8,617 nt of DNA from contig CABUBX010000092.1 in assembly GCA_902489925.1 (NCBI GenBank), forward strand, positions 1 through 8,617, in the 5' to 3' direction. This DNA is from an uncultured Lachnospiraceae bacterium (GTDB lineage Bacteria > Bacillota > Clostridia > Lachnospirales > Lachnospiraceae). Under the pieces are notes generated by a model, which was given only the letters and a program-made list of their open reading frames with translations, was not told where the DNA came from and searched no databases. Positions 1 through 5,054 of this stretch are shown here, piece by piece (position 1 is the stretch's first letter; the number at the start of each line of letters is the position of its first letter). The translations under genes and the position numbers were made by a program.

Positions 1-235
1 AAGCCATGTCACGGGCGAAACCGTGCTGATTCATCGGGTAAACTTTGCCTTGGTGAATAAATTCTTTGTTTTTAAGACTTCCTACAATCGGAAAGAGAAC
101 AGGTGTACGGCGAGGCCAGTAAGCCGGATTTCCCTGCCATATGTATTCTTTGCCTTCTTTTGTGACAGAAAGAAGCTCTGCCCCAAGCTCATCGACAACA
201 ACAGTGAGAAAACTGTTTTCTAATGTGTGTTTCAT
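1..235 (-). CDS. Aldose 1-epimerase family protein (LacX-like), 5' part only
   Basis: The first 78 residues of a minus-strand protein are visible; the rest lies beyond the left edge. The family (galactose mutarotase-like fold, usually near 290 residues) interconverts anomers of aldoses or phosphosugars in the cytoplasm. Visible family marks are the N-terminal strand with ELGAELLSV, the block YIWQGNPAYWPRRTPVLFP at about 31-49 followed by IVGSL, and NQHGFARD at about 69-76, where the His is in the position usual for the substrate-binding histidine. The ATG at 235-233 follows an AGGAGGGA site (253-246) at 10 nt spacing and a good promoter further up, which supports this start. It is divergent from the rest of the window and not part of the folate operon. 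The family is clear; the substrate cannot be told. Confidence 0.85.
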   Translation of the reverse strand, partial: MKHTLENSFLTVVVDELGAELLSVTKEGKEYIWQGNPAYWPRRTPVLFPIVGSLKNKEFIHQGKVYPMNQHGFARDMA

Positions 236-286
236 AATTTCAAAATCCCTCCTAAATACAGCTGTGCATACAGCATTTCTAAATAT

Positions 287-315
287 AGTATAACATTATG
301 CCATCAGGCTTTCAA
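287..315 (-). promoter_or_regulatory. Sigma-A promoter for the epimerase-like gene
   Basis: Read on the minus strand, a -35 TTGAAA (315-310) and a -10 TATACT (292-287) are separated by exactly 17 nt. This predicts a start near 280 and a leader of about 45 nt. The leader contains the palindrome ACAGCTGT (258-265) overlapping a small hairpin GCTGT-GCAT-ACAGC (261-274), which could be an operator or just a leader hairpin. The promoter is prediction from spacing and consensus only. Confidence 0.65.
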
Positions 316-344
316 TAAGGCAAAAGAATATCCGCATAATTTAG

Positions 345-464
345 CCATACCTGAAAAAAGTAAAAATATGGGGTAAAGTAAAAACGCAAGTCACTGCTGA
401 ATTTGATGAACTTTCAAAGGGTAATAAAATAAAGGAGGGGCAGAGTTTCACATGGAAAAGGTAA
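345..464 (+). pseudogene. Possible C-terminal tail of an unidentified protein
   Basis: An open frame without an evident start ends at TAA 462-464, inside the beginning of the recombinase remnant. Its last part, from about 378, reads like ordinary protein (VKTQVTAEFDELSKGNK followed by IKEGQSFTWKR). A gene tail overlapping a recombinase start is a common arrangement in mobile elements, so this may be the stump of an upstream element gene. I do not recognise the family, and a chance open frame of this length is quite possible. Confidence 0.2.
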
Positions 465-723
465 AAAACGTGCAGCCGCATACTGCCGTGTATCAACAAA
501 GCGTGAAATGCAGGACGGTTCCTTTGAAATGCAGCGTCTTTACTATAAGAAAAAAATAGAGGAGGATATGACGCTGGAGTTGGTGGATATTTATGGGGAT
601 TACGGAAAATCAGGGCGTTTTGTCAGCGGCAGAAAGGAATTGAACCGGCTGCTTAATGATTGTCATGCAGGAAAGGTAGATATTATTTTTACTAATAAAT
701 ATGGACAAGTATGTTTCGCTTGA
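452..723 (+). pseudogene. Serine recombinase, N-terminal fragment, frame-broken and truncated
   Basis: This is the start of a large serine recombinase (resolvase/invertase catalytic domain; full members are about 400-550 residues and carry a recombinase domain and a zinc ribbon). The marks are AAAYCRVST with the nucleophile Ser at 493-495, DGSFEMQRLYY, the IYGDYGKSGR block, and RKELNRLLNDC followed by GKVDIIFT. The ribosome site AAGGAGGGG (432-440) serves the ATG at 452, but that frame (MEKVKN...) must move to -1 at 463-469 to enter the recombinase frame; no start codon exists upstream in the -1 frame. Homology stops after IIFT (about 690), where full-length relatives continue into the KSISRF region. 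The last residues before TGA 721-723 are foreign. The catalytic domain is incomplete, so the product cannot be active. It is best read as the relic of a mobile element. Confidence 0.8.
463..469 (+). other. A-AAA-AAC heptamer at the recombinase frame break
   Basis: The codons from the ATG at 452 read GTA-AAA-AAC, so the seven bases fit the X-XXY-YYZ pattern of -1 slippery sites in the correct phase. Slipping there gives MEKVK(N/K)RAAAYCRVST, the expected recombinase N-terminus. A plain loss of one A from an original seven-A run (GTA AAA AAA CGT) explains the same data, and I think it more likely because the gene is dead further on. Confidence 0.45.
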
Positions 724-739
724 AAATAAAAGAGAATAC

Positions 740-913
740 ATGATGCGTATGAAGAAAAAAAGTTTAAATATATTTATTACAGGTTTGATTTCGCAAGTAG
801 TTATCCTTTTATTAGGAATTGTTATTCCTAAATTATTGATTGTTAGTTATGGTTCAGGGGTAAATGGATTACTTTCTTCAATCAAACAAATTTTCGTGTA
901 TCTTCCATATTAA
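740..913 (+). pseudogene. Wzx-like polysaccharide flippase, N-terminal fragment
   Basis: An AT-rich fragment begins MMRMKKKSLNIF, goes through a hydrophobic membrane segment (QVVILLLGIVIPKLLI), and continues into YGSGVNGLLSSIKQIFVYL. This matches the start of oligosaccharide/teichoic-acid flippases of the MATE-like Wzx/RfbX group, where FGSxxNGLxxSIxQ follows the first transmembrane helix and a LLEAGVG-type segment comes next. Here the frame meets TAA at 911-913, after about 58 codons of a protein normally near 480-500 residues. Other frames from about 900 to 975 give only short, doubtful continuation. The frame is open back to 701, but 701-739 lies at the junction with the recombinase and need not be native. 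Base composition is far more AT-rich than the folate operon, as is usual for surface polysaccharide genes. It is a non-functional relic. Confidence 0.65.
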
Positions 914-1145
914 TTGGTGGGAGGTACGCTTTTTATAATATAAGAAACAGATACTTTTCAGTAATCATGAATTGTTAGATGTTTGATACAAAAAATTCAC
1001 TGCAAGAAAAAATCTTCAAGAAGCCTTGCCGGCCGATTGGGATTCACGTGACATCATGGATTCGGACACCCGTCCACAATACTTCCGCACGGCCAGAAAG
1101 ACAACAAAGAATAAAACTTTTCTTCATATATATAATATGCCTATA
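914..1145 (+). other. Non-coding stretch with a GC-rich patch
   Basis: No gene can be supported here. The first part (914-1015) is AT-rich debris. A patch at about 1020-1105 is distinctly richer in GC, is flanked abruptly by AT-rich DNA and contains GGAC-ACCC-GTCC (a weak 4-bp hairpin). All three minus frames and two plus frames are open across it for 20-30 codons, but none has a convincing start or family. After 1105 the sequence is AT-rich and leads into the promoter at 1146. Confidence 0.5.
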
Positions 1146-1174
1146 TGGACAAACAATATGCATAAGTGTATAAT
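1146..1174 (+). promoter_or_regulatory. Predicted sigma-A promoter of the rlmI-folate operon
   Basis: TGGACA (1146-1151) and a perfect TATAAT (1169-1174) are 17 nt apart, one mismatch from consensus overall. The predicted start is near 1181, about 240 nt before the first gene of the operon. No other equally good promoter was seen between the gene debris and 1421. The transcript would start just before the repeat element at 1188-1379, placing that element in the leader. Confidence 0.65.
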
Positions 1175-1194
1175 GTTCGTAAGCCAAGCAGTGC

Positions 1195-1259
1195 AAAATA
1201 TGATATGAAAGCCATTGCAGCGGGCTTGCACGCAAGCAAAGGCTTTCATATCATATTTT
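1195..1259 (+). repeat. Perfect 19-bp inverted repeat with nested hairpin
   Basis: AAAATATGATATGAAAGCC (1195-1213) pairs without mismatch with 1241-1259 across a 27-nt loop. The loop contains a second palindrome, GCTTGC-AC-GCAAGC (1224-1237). The right arm ends in ATATTTTA rather than a run of T, so it is not a typical intrinsic terminator, although a weak attenuating effect is possible. In RNA the 19-bp stem is near the size that RNase III cuts. Confidence 0.85.
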
Positions 1260-1277
1260 ATAGGGCGCAGCCCGAAA

Positions 1278-1310
1278 GCGAGAAAGCGTAGCTTTAGAGC
1301 TTGCACTGCG
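1278..1310 (+). repeat. 33-nt direct repeat, copy 1
   Basis: It matches 1347-1379 at 31 of 33 positions; the two differences are T/C changes, one of them in the triloop of the internal AAAGC/GCTTT hairpin. The distance between copies is 69 nt. Confidence 0.85.
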
Positions 1311-1346
1311 CGGGTTATGAAAATGTGAAAGACGGGCAGCGGGCTT

Positions 1347-1379
1347 GCGAGAAAGCGCAGCTTTAGAGCCTGCACTGCG
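1347..1379 (+). repeat. 33-nt direct repeat, copy 2
   Basis: This is the second copy of the 1278-1310 repeat, 31 of 33 identical, preceded by the shared GCAGCGGGCTTGC stretch that also occurs at 1217-1229. It ends about 30 nt before the ribosome-binding site of the rlmI-like gene. Confidence 0.85.
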
Positions 1380-1420
1380 AGGAAAAGAGAAAGCAGAAAT
1401 AATTTTTTACGGAGGAAAAG

Positions 1421-2623
1421 ATGGATAGTGCCATTGTTACTTTAAAGAAAGGTCAGGGACGCATATTAAAATCCGGAGGGATGTGGGTCTTTGACAATGA
1501 GATAGATACGATTACAGGCCATGTGGAGGACGGCGGACTCGTTATTGTGCGGGATTTCGACGGCTATCCGATGGGCAAAGGTTTTATTAACAGAAAATCA
1601 AAGATTACTGTGAGACTTTTAAGCCGGCATATTGACACAGAGATTGATGAAGCATTTATGATGAAGCGTGTTAAAAATGCGTGGGAGTACAGAAAAAAGG
1701 TGATTGATACATCAAGCTGCCGCCTTATTTTTGGCGAAGCAGATTTTTTGCCGGGGCTTGTCGTAGATAAGTTTTCAGATGTTTTGGTTGTACAGTCTTT
1801 GGCGCTTGGCATTGACCGCTTTAAGCTGATGATTATTGATTGCTTAAAGAAGGTGCTTGAAGAAGACGGCATACACATTCGGGGCGTTTATGAGAGAAGC
1901 GATGCCAAGGTGAGAAAAAATGAAGGCATGGAAAGAGTGAAAGGCTTTATCGGTGAGCCGTTTGATACAGATGTTGAGATTGTGGAGAATGGTGTCAAGT
2001 ATATTGTTGATGTGAAGGACGGACAGAAGACGGGCTTTTTCCTTGACCAAAAGTGTAACAGGGAGGCTGTTAAAAAGTTGTGCAAGGACGCCGATGTTTT
2101 GGATTGTTTTACACATACAGGATCATTTGCGCTGAATGCAGCGATTGCCGGGGCGAAGTCAGTGCTCGGTGTGGATGCCTCTGAACTTGCGGTTTCGCAG
2201 GCAAGAAAGAATGCCGAATTAAATCATTTATCAGACACAGCGCACTTTCAGTGTGCGGATGTTTTTGAATTGCTGCCGTCGTTGGAAAAAGAGGGACGGA
2301 AGTTTGATGTTGTGATTTTGGATCCTCCGGCATTTACGAAGTCGAGAAATTCTATTAAAAATGCCGCAAAAGGCTATAAAGAAATTAATTTAAGGGGGAT
2401 GAAGCTTGTCAAAGACGGCGGCTTTTTGGTTACCTGTTCATGTTCTCATTTTATGAGCTATGAGTTGTTTACAGAGACAATCAATCAGGCGGCAAGAAAT
2501 GTTCATAAGCGTTTGAGACAGGTGGAATTTAAAACACAGGCGCCGGACCATCCGATTTTATGGGCAGCGGATGAATCCTACTATTTAAAATTCTATATTT
2601 TCCAGGTTTGTGAGGAACATTAA
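1421..2623 (+). CDS. rlmI: Class I SAM-dependent rRNA (cytosine-C5) methyltransferase, RlmI/COG1092 family
   Basis: This 400-residue protein has the full layout of the family: an N-terminal PUA RNA-binding domain (about 1-75, with GGMWVFDNEI), a central EEHEE-like domain, and a C-terminal Rossmann methyltransferase domain. Motifs are DGQKTGFFLDQ (about 200-210), the SAM-binding VLDCFTHTGSFALNAA (226-241), the acidic GVDAS strand end, the motif IV sequence LDPPAF (D301-P302-P303) and TCSCS (338-342), which holds the cysteine expected to attack the base. E. coli RlmI makes m5C1962 of 23S rRNA; the same target here is inferred from family only. The ATG follows GGAGG (1411-1415) at 5 nt. It is the first gene of the operon, and its TAA abuts the folC ATG with no gap. 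Why a ribosomal RNA methylase leads a folate operon is not obvious. Paralogues of this family are common, so the symbol is less certain than the class. Confidence 0.85.
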   Translation: MDSAIVTLKKGQGRILKSGGMWVFDNEIDTITGHVEDGGLVIVRDFDGYPMGKGFINRKSKITVRLLSRHIDTEIDEAFMMKRVKNAWEYRKKVIDTSSCRLIFGEADFLPGLVVDKFSDVLVVQSLALGIDRFKLMIIDCLKKVLEEDGIHIRGVYERSDAKVRKNEGMERVKGFIGEPFDTDVEIVENGVKYIVDVKDGQKTGFFLDQKCNREAVKKLCKDADVLDCFTHTGSFALNAAIAGAKSVLGVDASELAVSQARKNAELNHLSDTAHFQCADVFELLPSLEKEGRKFDVVILDPPAFTKSRNSIKNAAKGYKEINLRGMKLVKDGGFLVTCSCSHFMSYELFTETINQAARNVHKRLRQVEFKTQAPDHPILWAADESYYLKFYIFQVCEEH

Positions 2624-3925
2624 ATGACATATGATGAGATGATAAGTTATATTGAGGGTGTGAGCCGTTTTGGTATTTGTCTCGGCTTGGGACGCATCAA
2701 AGAATTGCTTAAAAGACTTTCAAATCCGGAAAAAAATCTTCCGGTGATTCATGTCGCGGGAACAAACGGCAAAGGCTCTTTTTGTACGTTTATTTCACAA
2801 ATTTTAATGGAGGCGGGTTATAAGGTTGGCAGATATATATCGCCAACCTTATATGACTATAGAGAAAAATTGCAGATTAATCACAGATGGATTGAAAAAG
2901 AGGCGGCTGCGGCATTGATGACAAAAATCCGTGATATATGTCGGGATATGGAGAAGGACGGCTTTGAGCACCCGACGCTTTTTGAAATTGAGACGGCGAT
3001 GGCATTTTTGTATTTTCAGCAGGAAAAATGTGATTTTGTCGTTCTTGAGGTCGGTATGGGCGGCCTTGAAGATTCTACGAATGTCATCACATGTCCGATT
3101 TTATCTGTGATTACTTCAATCAGTCTTGACCATACAGCTATTCTTGGAGAGACTTTGGAGGCGATAGCCGTGCAAAAAGCAGGAATCATTAAGGAGAATT
3201 GTCCGGTGCTTGTTTATGAGCAAAACGACAGGGCAATGGCGGTGATTAAGTCTCAGGCGCTGCAAAAGAATGCGGCACTGTCGGTGACGGACTGGCGCTC
3301 GCTTTGTGTAAAGTCAACCGGGCTTACAGGTCAGTGCTTTGATTATAAGGATTATACAAATTTACAGATATGTATGGCCGGCGTGTATCAGACATACAAT
3401 GCCTCAGCGGCTGTTGATGCCGCTAAGCAGCTTAGAGCTTTAGGTGTTTTCATAACTCGCGATGCGATTTATGAGGGACTGAGAAAAGCACAGTGGCATG
3501 GACGCTTTGAAGTGCTTTCAGTGAATCCGTATGTGATTGTAGACGGTGCGCACAACGAAGACGGCGCTAAAGCTCTGGCACATAGTATAGAAACTTATTT
3601 TAAAGGGAAAAAGCTTATTGGATTGATGGGCGTTTTTGCGGATAAAGATTATGAGACAATTTTAAAGCTGATGATGCCTTATCTTAAAATACTGTATACA
3701 CATAAGCCGCATGGCGGCAGAGGGCTTGAATCGTCAGTGCTTAAAAGAGTGGCGGAGTGTACCGGAGATAATGTGAAGGTTGTGGATGCAGGGACAGTGA
3801 TTGAGGCCTACGAACAGGCACGAAAAAGCGCAGCGGCGGAGGATGTGATTCTTTCCTTCGGCTCGCTTTCAACAATCGGTGAACTGAGCAGCTATATAAA
3901 GAAAGGTGAGACAGATGGTAGATAA
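2624..3925 (+). CDS. folC: Dihydrofolate synthase / folylpolyglutamate synthase
   Basis: This is a Mur-ligase-type enzyme of 433 residues that adds L-glutamate to dihydropteroate and/or tetrahydrofolate using ATP. The P-loop is HVAGTNGKGS (43-52). It is followed by SPTLYDYREKLQIN (73-86, the variant of the SPHLxxFxERI motif), FEIETAMAF (120-128), EVGMGG (142-147), the Mg-site region SISLDHTAILG (165-175) with QKAGIIK (184-190) carrying the lysine normally carbamylated, and VDGAHN (306-311). Nothing is missing. One copy would have to serve both the FolP product and polyglutamylation unless another folC exists elsewhere. The start touches the rlmI stop with no gap, so it should be translated by coupling. 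Its 3' end overlaps the folE start by 11 nt. Confidence 0.93.
   Translation: MTYDEMISYIEGVSRFGICLGLGRIKELLKRLSNPEKNLPVIHVAGTNGKGSFCTFISQILMEAGYKVGRYISPTLYDYREKLQINHRWIEKEAAAALMTKIRDICRDMEKDGFEHPTLFEIETAMAFLYFQQEKCDFVVLEVGMGGLEDSTNVITCPILSVITSISLDHTAILGETLEAIAVQKAGIIKENCPVLVYEQNDRAMAVIKSQALQKNAALSVTDWRSLCVKSTGLTGQCFDYKDYTNLQICMAGVYQTYNASAAVDAAKQLRALGVFITRDAIYEGLRKAQWHGRFEVLSVNPYVIVDGAHNEDGAKALAHSIETYFKGKKLIGLMGVFADKDYETILKLMMPYLKILYTHKPHGGRGLESSVLKRVAECTGDNVKVVDAGTVIEAYEQARKSAAAEDVILSFGSLSTIGELSSYIKKGETDGR
3902..3909 (+). promoter_or_regulatory. Ribosome-binding site deciding the folE start
   Basis: AAAGGTGA lies inside the end of folC, 5 nt before the ATG at 3915. A GTG in the same frame at 3906 overlaps this site and therefore cannot be served by it, so 3915 is chosen. 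Confidence 0.6.
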
Positions 3926-4478
3926 AAGTAAGGTAGAGTGTGCCGTTCGGCTTTTGCTTGAGGGTATCGGTGAAAATCCTGAAAGAGAGGGACTTAAAGA
4001 TACGCCGCAGCGTATTGCCAGGATGTGTGAAGAAATCTATGGCGGTATGGATATTGATGTGTCTGAATATTTGAATCGGACTTTTGCGGCCGCAGGCAAT
4101 GAGATGGTTCTTGAAAAAGATATCACATTTTACTCGATGTGTGAGCACCATCTGATGCCTTTTTACGGCAAAGCTCATGTGGCTTATATTCCGGGCGAGC
4201 GGGTTGTCGGTTTAAGCAAGCTGGCGAGAACGGTGGATGCCTTTGCACGCCGGGCGCAGCTTCAGGAACAGATGACAGCACAGATTGCCGGGGCGATTAT
4301 GGAAAGTCTTCAGCCTAAGGGTGTGATGGTTGTCATAGAGGCAGAGCATCTTTGCATGACGATGCGCGGTATCAAGAAGCCGGGCAGTAAGACGATGACC
4401 TATAAATGTCTCGGTGAATTTAAAGAAAATGAGGAATTGAGAAAAACAGTATTTGAAAATATACGGTTTTCATTATAA
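3915..4478 (+). CDS. folE: GTP cyclohydrolase I (type IA)
   Basis: Converts GTP to 7,8-dihydroneopterin triphosphate plus formate, the entry step of folate synthesis. The 187-residue protein is full length for the family. It shows NPEREGLKDTPQRIARM (21-37), the zinc-site sequence SMCEHHLMPF with Cys76 and His79, VGLSKLARTVDAFARR (98-113), and EAEHLCMTMRG with the third zinc ligand Cys147, ending KKPGSKTMT as usual. All zinc ligands and the catalytic His pair are present, so this is the zinc-dependent FolE and not the FolE2 type. It overlaps folC by 11 nt and is followed after one base by the HD-domain gene. No folate riboswitch was found upstream. Confidence 0.96.
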   Translation: MVDKSKVECAVRLLLEGIGENPEREGLKDTPQRIARMCEEIYGGMDIDVSEYLNRTFAAAGNEMVLEKDITFYSMCEHHLMPFYGKAHVAYIPGERVVGLSKLARTVDAFARRAQLQEQMTAQIAGAIMESLQPKGVMVVIEAEHLCMTMRGIKKPGSKTMTYKCLGEFKENEELRKTVFENIRFSL

Positions 4479-4479
4479 A

Positions 4480-5016
4480 ATGATGAATAAGAATAAGATG
4501 ACAAAAATTGACAGACTTTTGACAGATGAACATTTTCAGGCGGCAATCAAAAATCTTGAAAGGCTTGAAAAGGACAGGGTGTTTTGTCGGCATGGACTGA
4601 ACCATTGTCTTGATGTGGCGCGTATTGCCTGTATTCTTTCTATGGAGGAACATTTAGACGTTCCAAAGGAACTCATTTACGGGGCGGCGCTGATTCATGA
4701 CCTCGGGCGCAGTGAGGAATACGTCTCAGGTGAGCCGCATGATATTGCAAGCGTCAAGATAGGACGCCCGCTGCTTTTAGCCTCCGGATTTTCGGAGGGC
4801 GAGACCGATGGCATATGTCGTGCGATTGCCGCGCACAGAAAGCATGGCGGGTGCGATGCAAAGTATGGCGAGCGTAATGCAAAGCATGATGAATGTGATG
4901 CGCTTTCGGCGTTACTCTACAGAGCGGATAAGCTGTCCCGTCCATGTTTTTTATGTTCTGCGTCAGAGGAATGTTACTGGGATGAAGCAAAGAAAAATAA
5001 GACAATATATCGATAA
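4480..5016 (+). CDS. HD-domain hydrolase in the folate operon
   Basis: This 178-residue HD-superfamily metal-dependent phosphohydrolase has a probable first ligand His42 (HCLDVAR), the HD pair His73-Asp74 (ALIHDLGR), His87 (EPHDIASV), His119 (AIAAHR) and Asp150 (YRADKLSR). The tail has a Cys pattern CFLC-x5-C-x-W (156-167). Between His119 and Asp150 sits a three-unit seven-residue tandem repeat (121-141). Exact substrate unknown. Its place between folE and folP, where no NudB/FolQ-type Nudix gene is present, suggests it removes phosphate from dihydroneopterin triphosphate; the archaeal pterin enzyme MptB, also an HD protein, is a precedent. The start is uncertain: ATGs at 4480, 4483 and 4498 all lack a strong ribosome site, and a TTG at 4453 would overlap folE. 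Coupling from folE (stop 4478) favours 4480 or 4483. Confidence 0.8.
   Translation: MMNKNKMTKIDRLLTDEHFQAAIKNLERLEKDRVFCRHGLNHCLDVARIACILSMEEHLDVPKELIYGAALIHDLGRSEEYVSGEPHDIASVKIGRPLLLASGFSEGETDGICRAIAAHRKHGGCDAKYGERNAKHDECDALSALLYRADKLSRPCFLCSASEECYWDEAKKNKTIYR
4840..4902 (+). repeat. Three 21-bp tandem repeats inside the HD-domain gene
   Basis: The three units (4840-4860, 4861-4881, 4882-4902) are imperfect copies in register with the reading frame. They encode KHGGCDA, KYGERNA and KHDECDA. Each starts AAG-(C/T)AT-G and ends ATGC plus A or G. They lie in the loop between the catalytic His119 and Asp150 of the HD domain. Slippage could change the copy number without breaking the frame. Confidence 0.85.
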
Positions 5017-5040
5017 TGTGCCGGCAGGCAATTGTGCAGC

Positions 5041-5046
5041 AGGAGG
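5041..5046 (+). promoter_or_regulatory. Ribosome-binding site deciding the folP start
   Basis: A perfect AGGAGG lies 8 nt before the ATG at 5055. An in-frame ATG at 5016 overlaps the HD-gene stop (TAATG) but has no ribosome site and would add 13 residues (MCRQ...) unlike a FolP N-terminus, so 5055 is preferred. Confidence 0.75.
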
Positions 5047-5054
5047 AAAAACAG

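Larger units (their letters stand above)
1188..1379 (+). repeat. Structured intergenic repeat element in the operon leader
   Basis: A non-coding block is built from short inverted and direct repeats. GCAGTGCAA (1188-1196) is the inverse of TTGCACTGC (1301-1309) and bounds a first unit; a second, shorter unit ends with the near-identical TGCACTGCG (1371-1379). GCAGCGGGCTTGC occurs twice (1217-1229 and 1336-1348). Inside are a 19-bp inverted repeat, a hairpin GGGC-GCA-GCCC (1263-1273), and hairpins AAAGC-GTA-GCTTT (1283-1295) and AAAGC-GCA-GCTTT (1352-1364). The make-up resembles dispersed REP/MITE-like intergenic repeats. It may affect leader stability or merely be a passenger. Open frames across it on the minus strand (with VQALKLRFLA twice) are by-products of the repeat. 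Confidence 0.6.

Noticed and set aside
23..223. Plus-strand 66-codon frame at the left edge
   Set aside because: It is antisense to the epimerase-like gene, whose motifs, promoter and ribosome site are convincing.
1124..1375. Minus-strand frame of 83 codons with VQALKLRFLA twice
   Set aside because: It is produced entirely by the direct and inverted repeats, has no good ribosome site and no family likeness.
1278..1379. Two 33-nt repeats separated by 36 nt, looking like a minimal CRISPR array
   Set aside because: The repeats are imperfect, there are only two, the spacing sequence contains another local repeat (GCAGCGGGCTTGC), and no cas gene is in the window. They fit an intergenic hairpin repeat better.
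1397..1410. T-run TTTTTT before the rlmI ribosome site as a leader terminator
   Set aside because: No stem directly precedes the T-run; the nearest hairpin ends at 1364, so it is not an intrinsic terminator.
1181..1420. Possible tetrahydrofolate riboswitch in the leader
   Set aside because: I looked for the conserved THF-I core sequences and did not see them; the leader is explained by repeats.
2109..2333. Minus-strand frame inside the rlmI-like gene, and similar ones at 1564-1878, 3741-4178, 6844-7152 and 8229-8567
   Set aside because: All are antisense to strongly supported genes and show no family motifs or ribosome sites.
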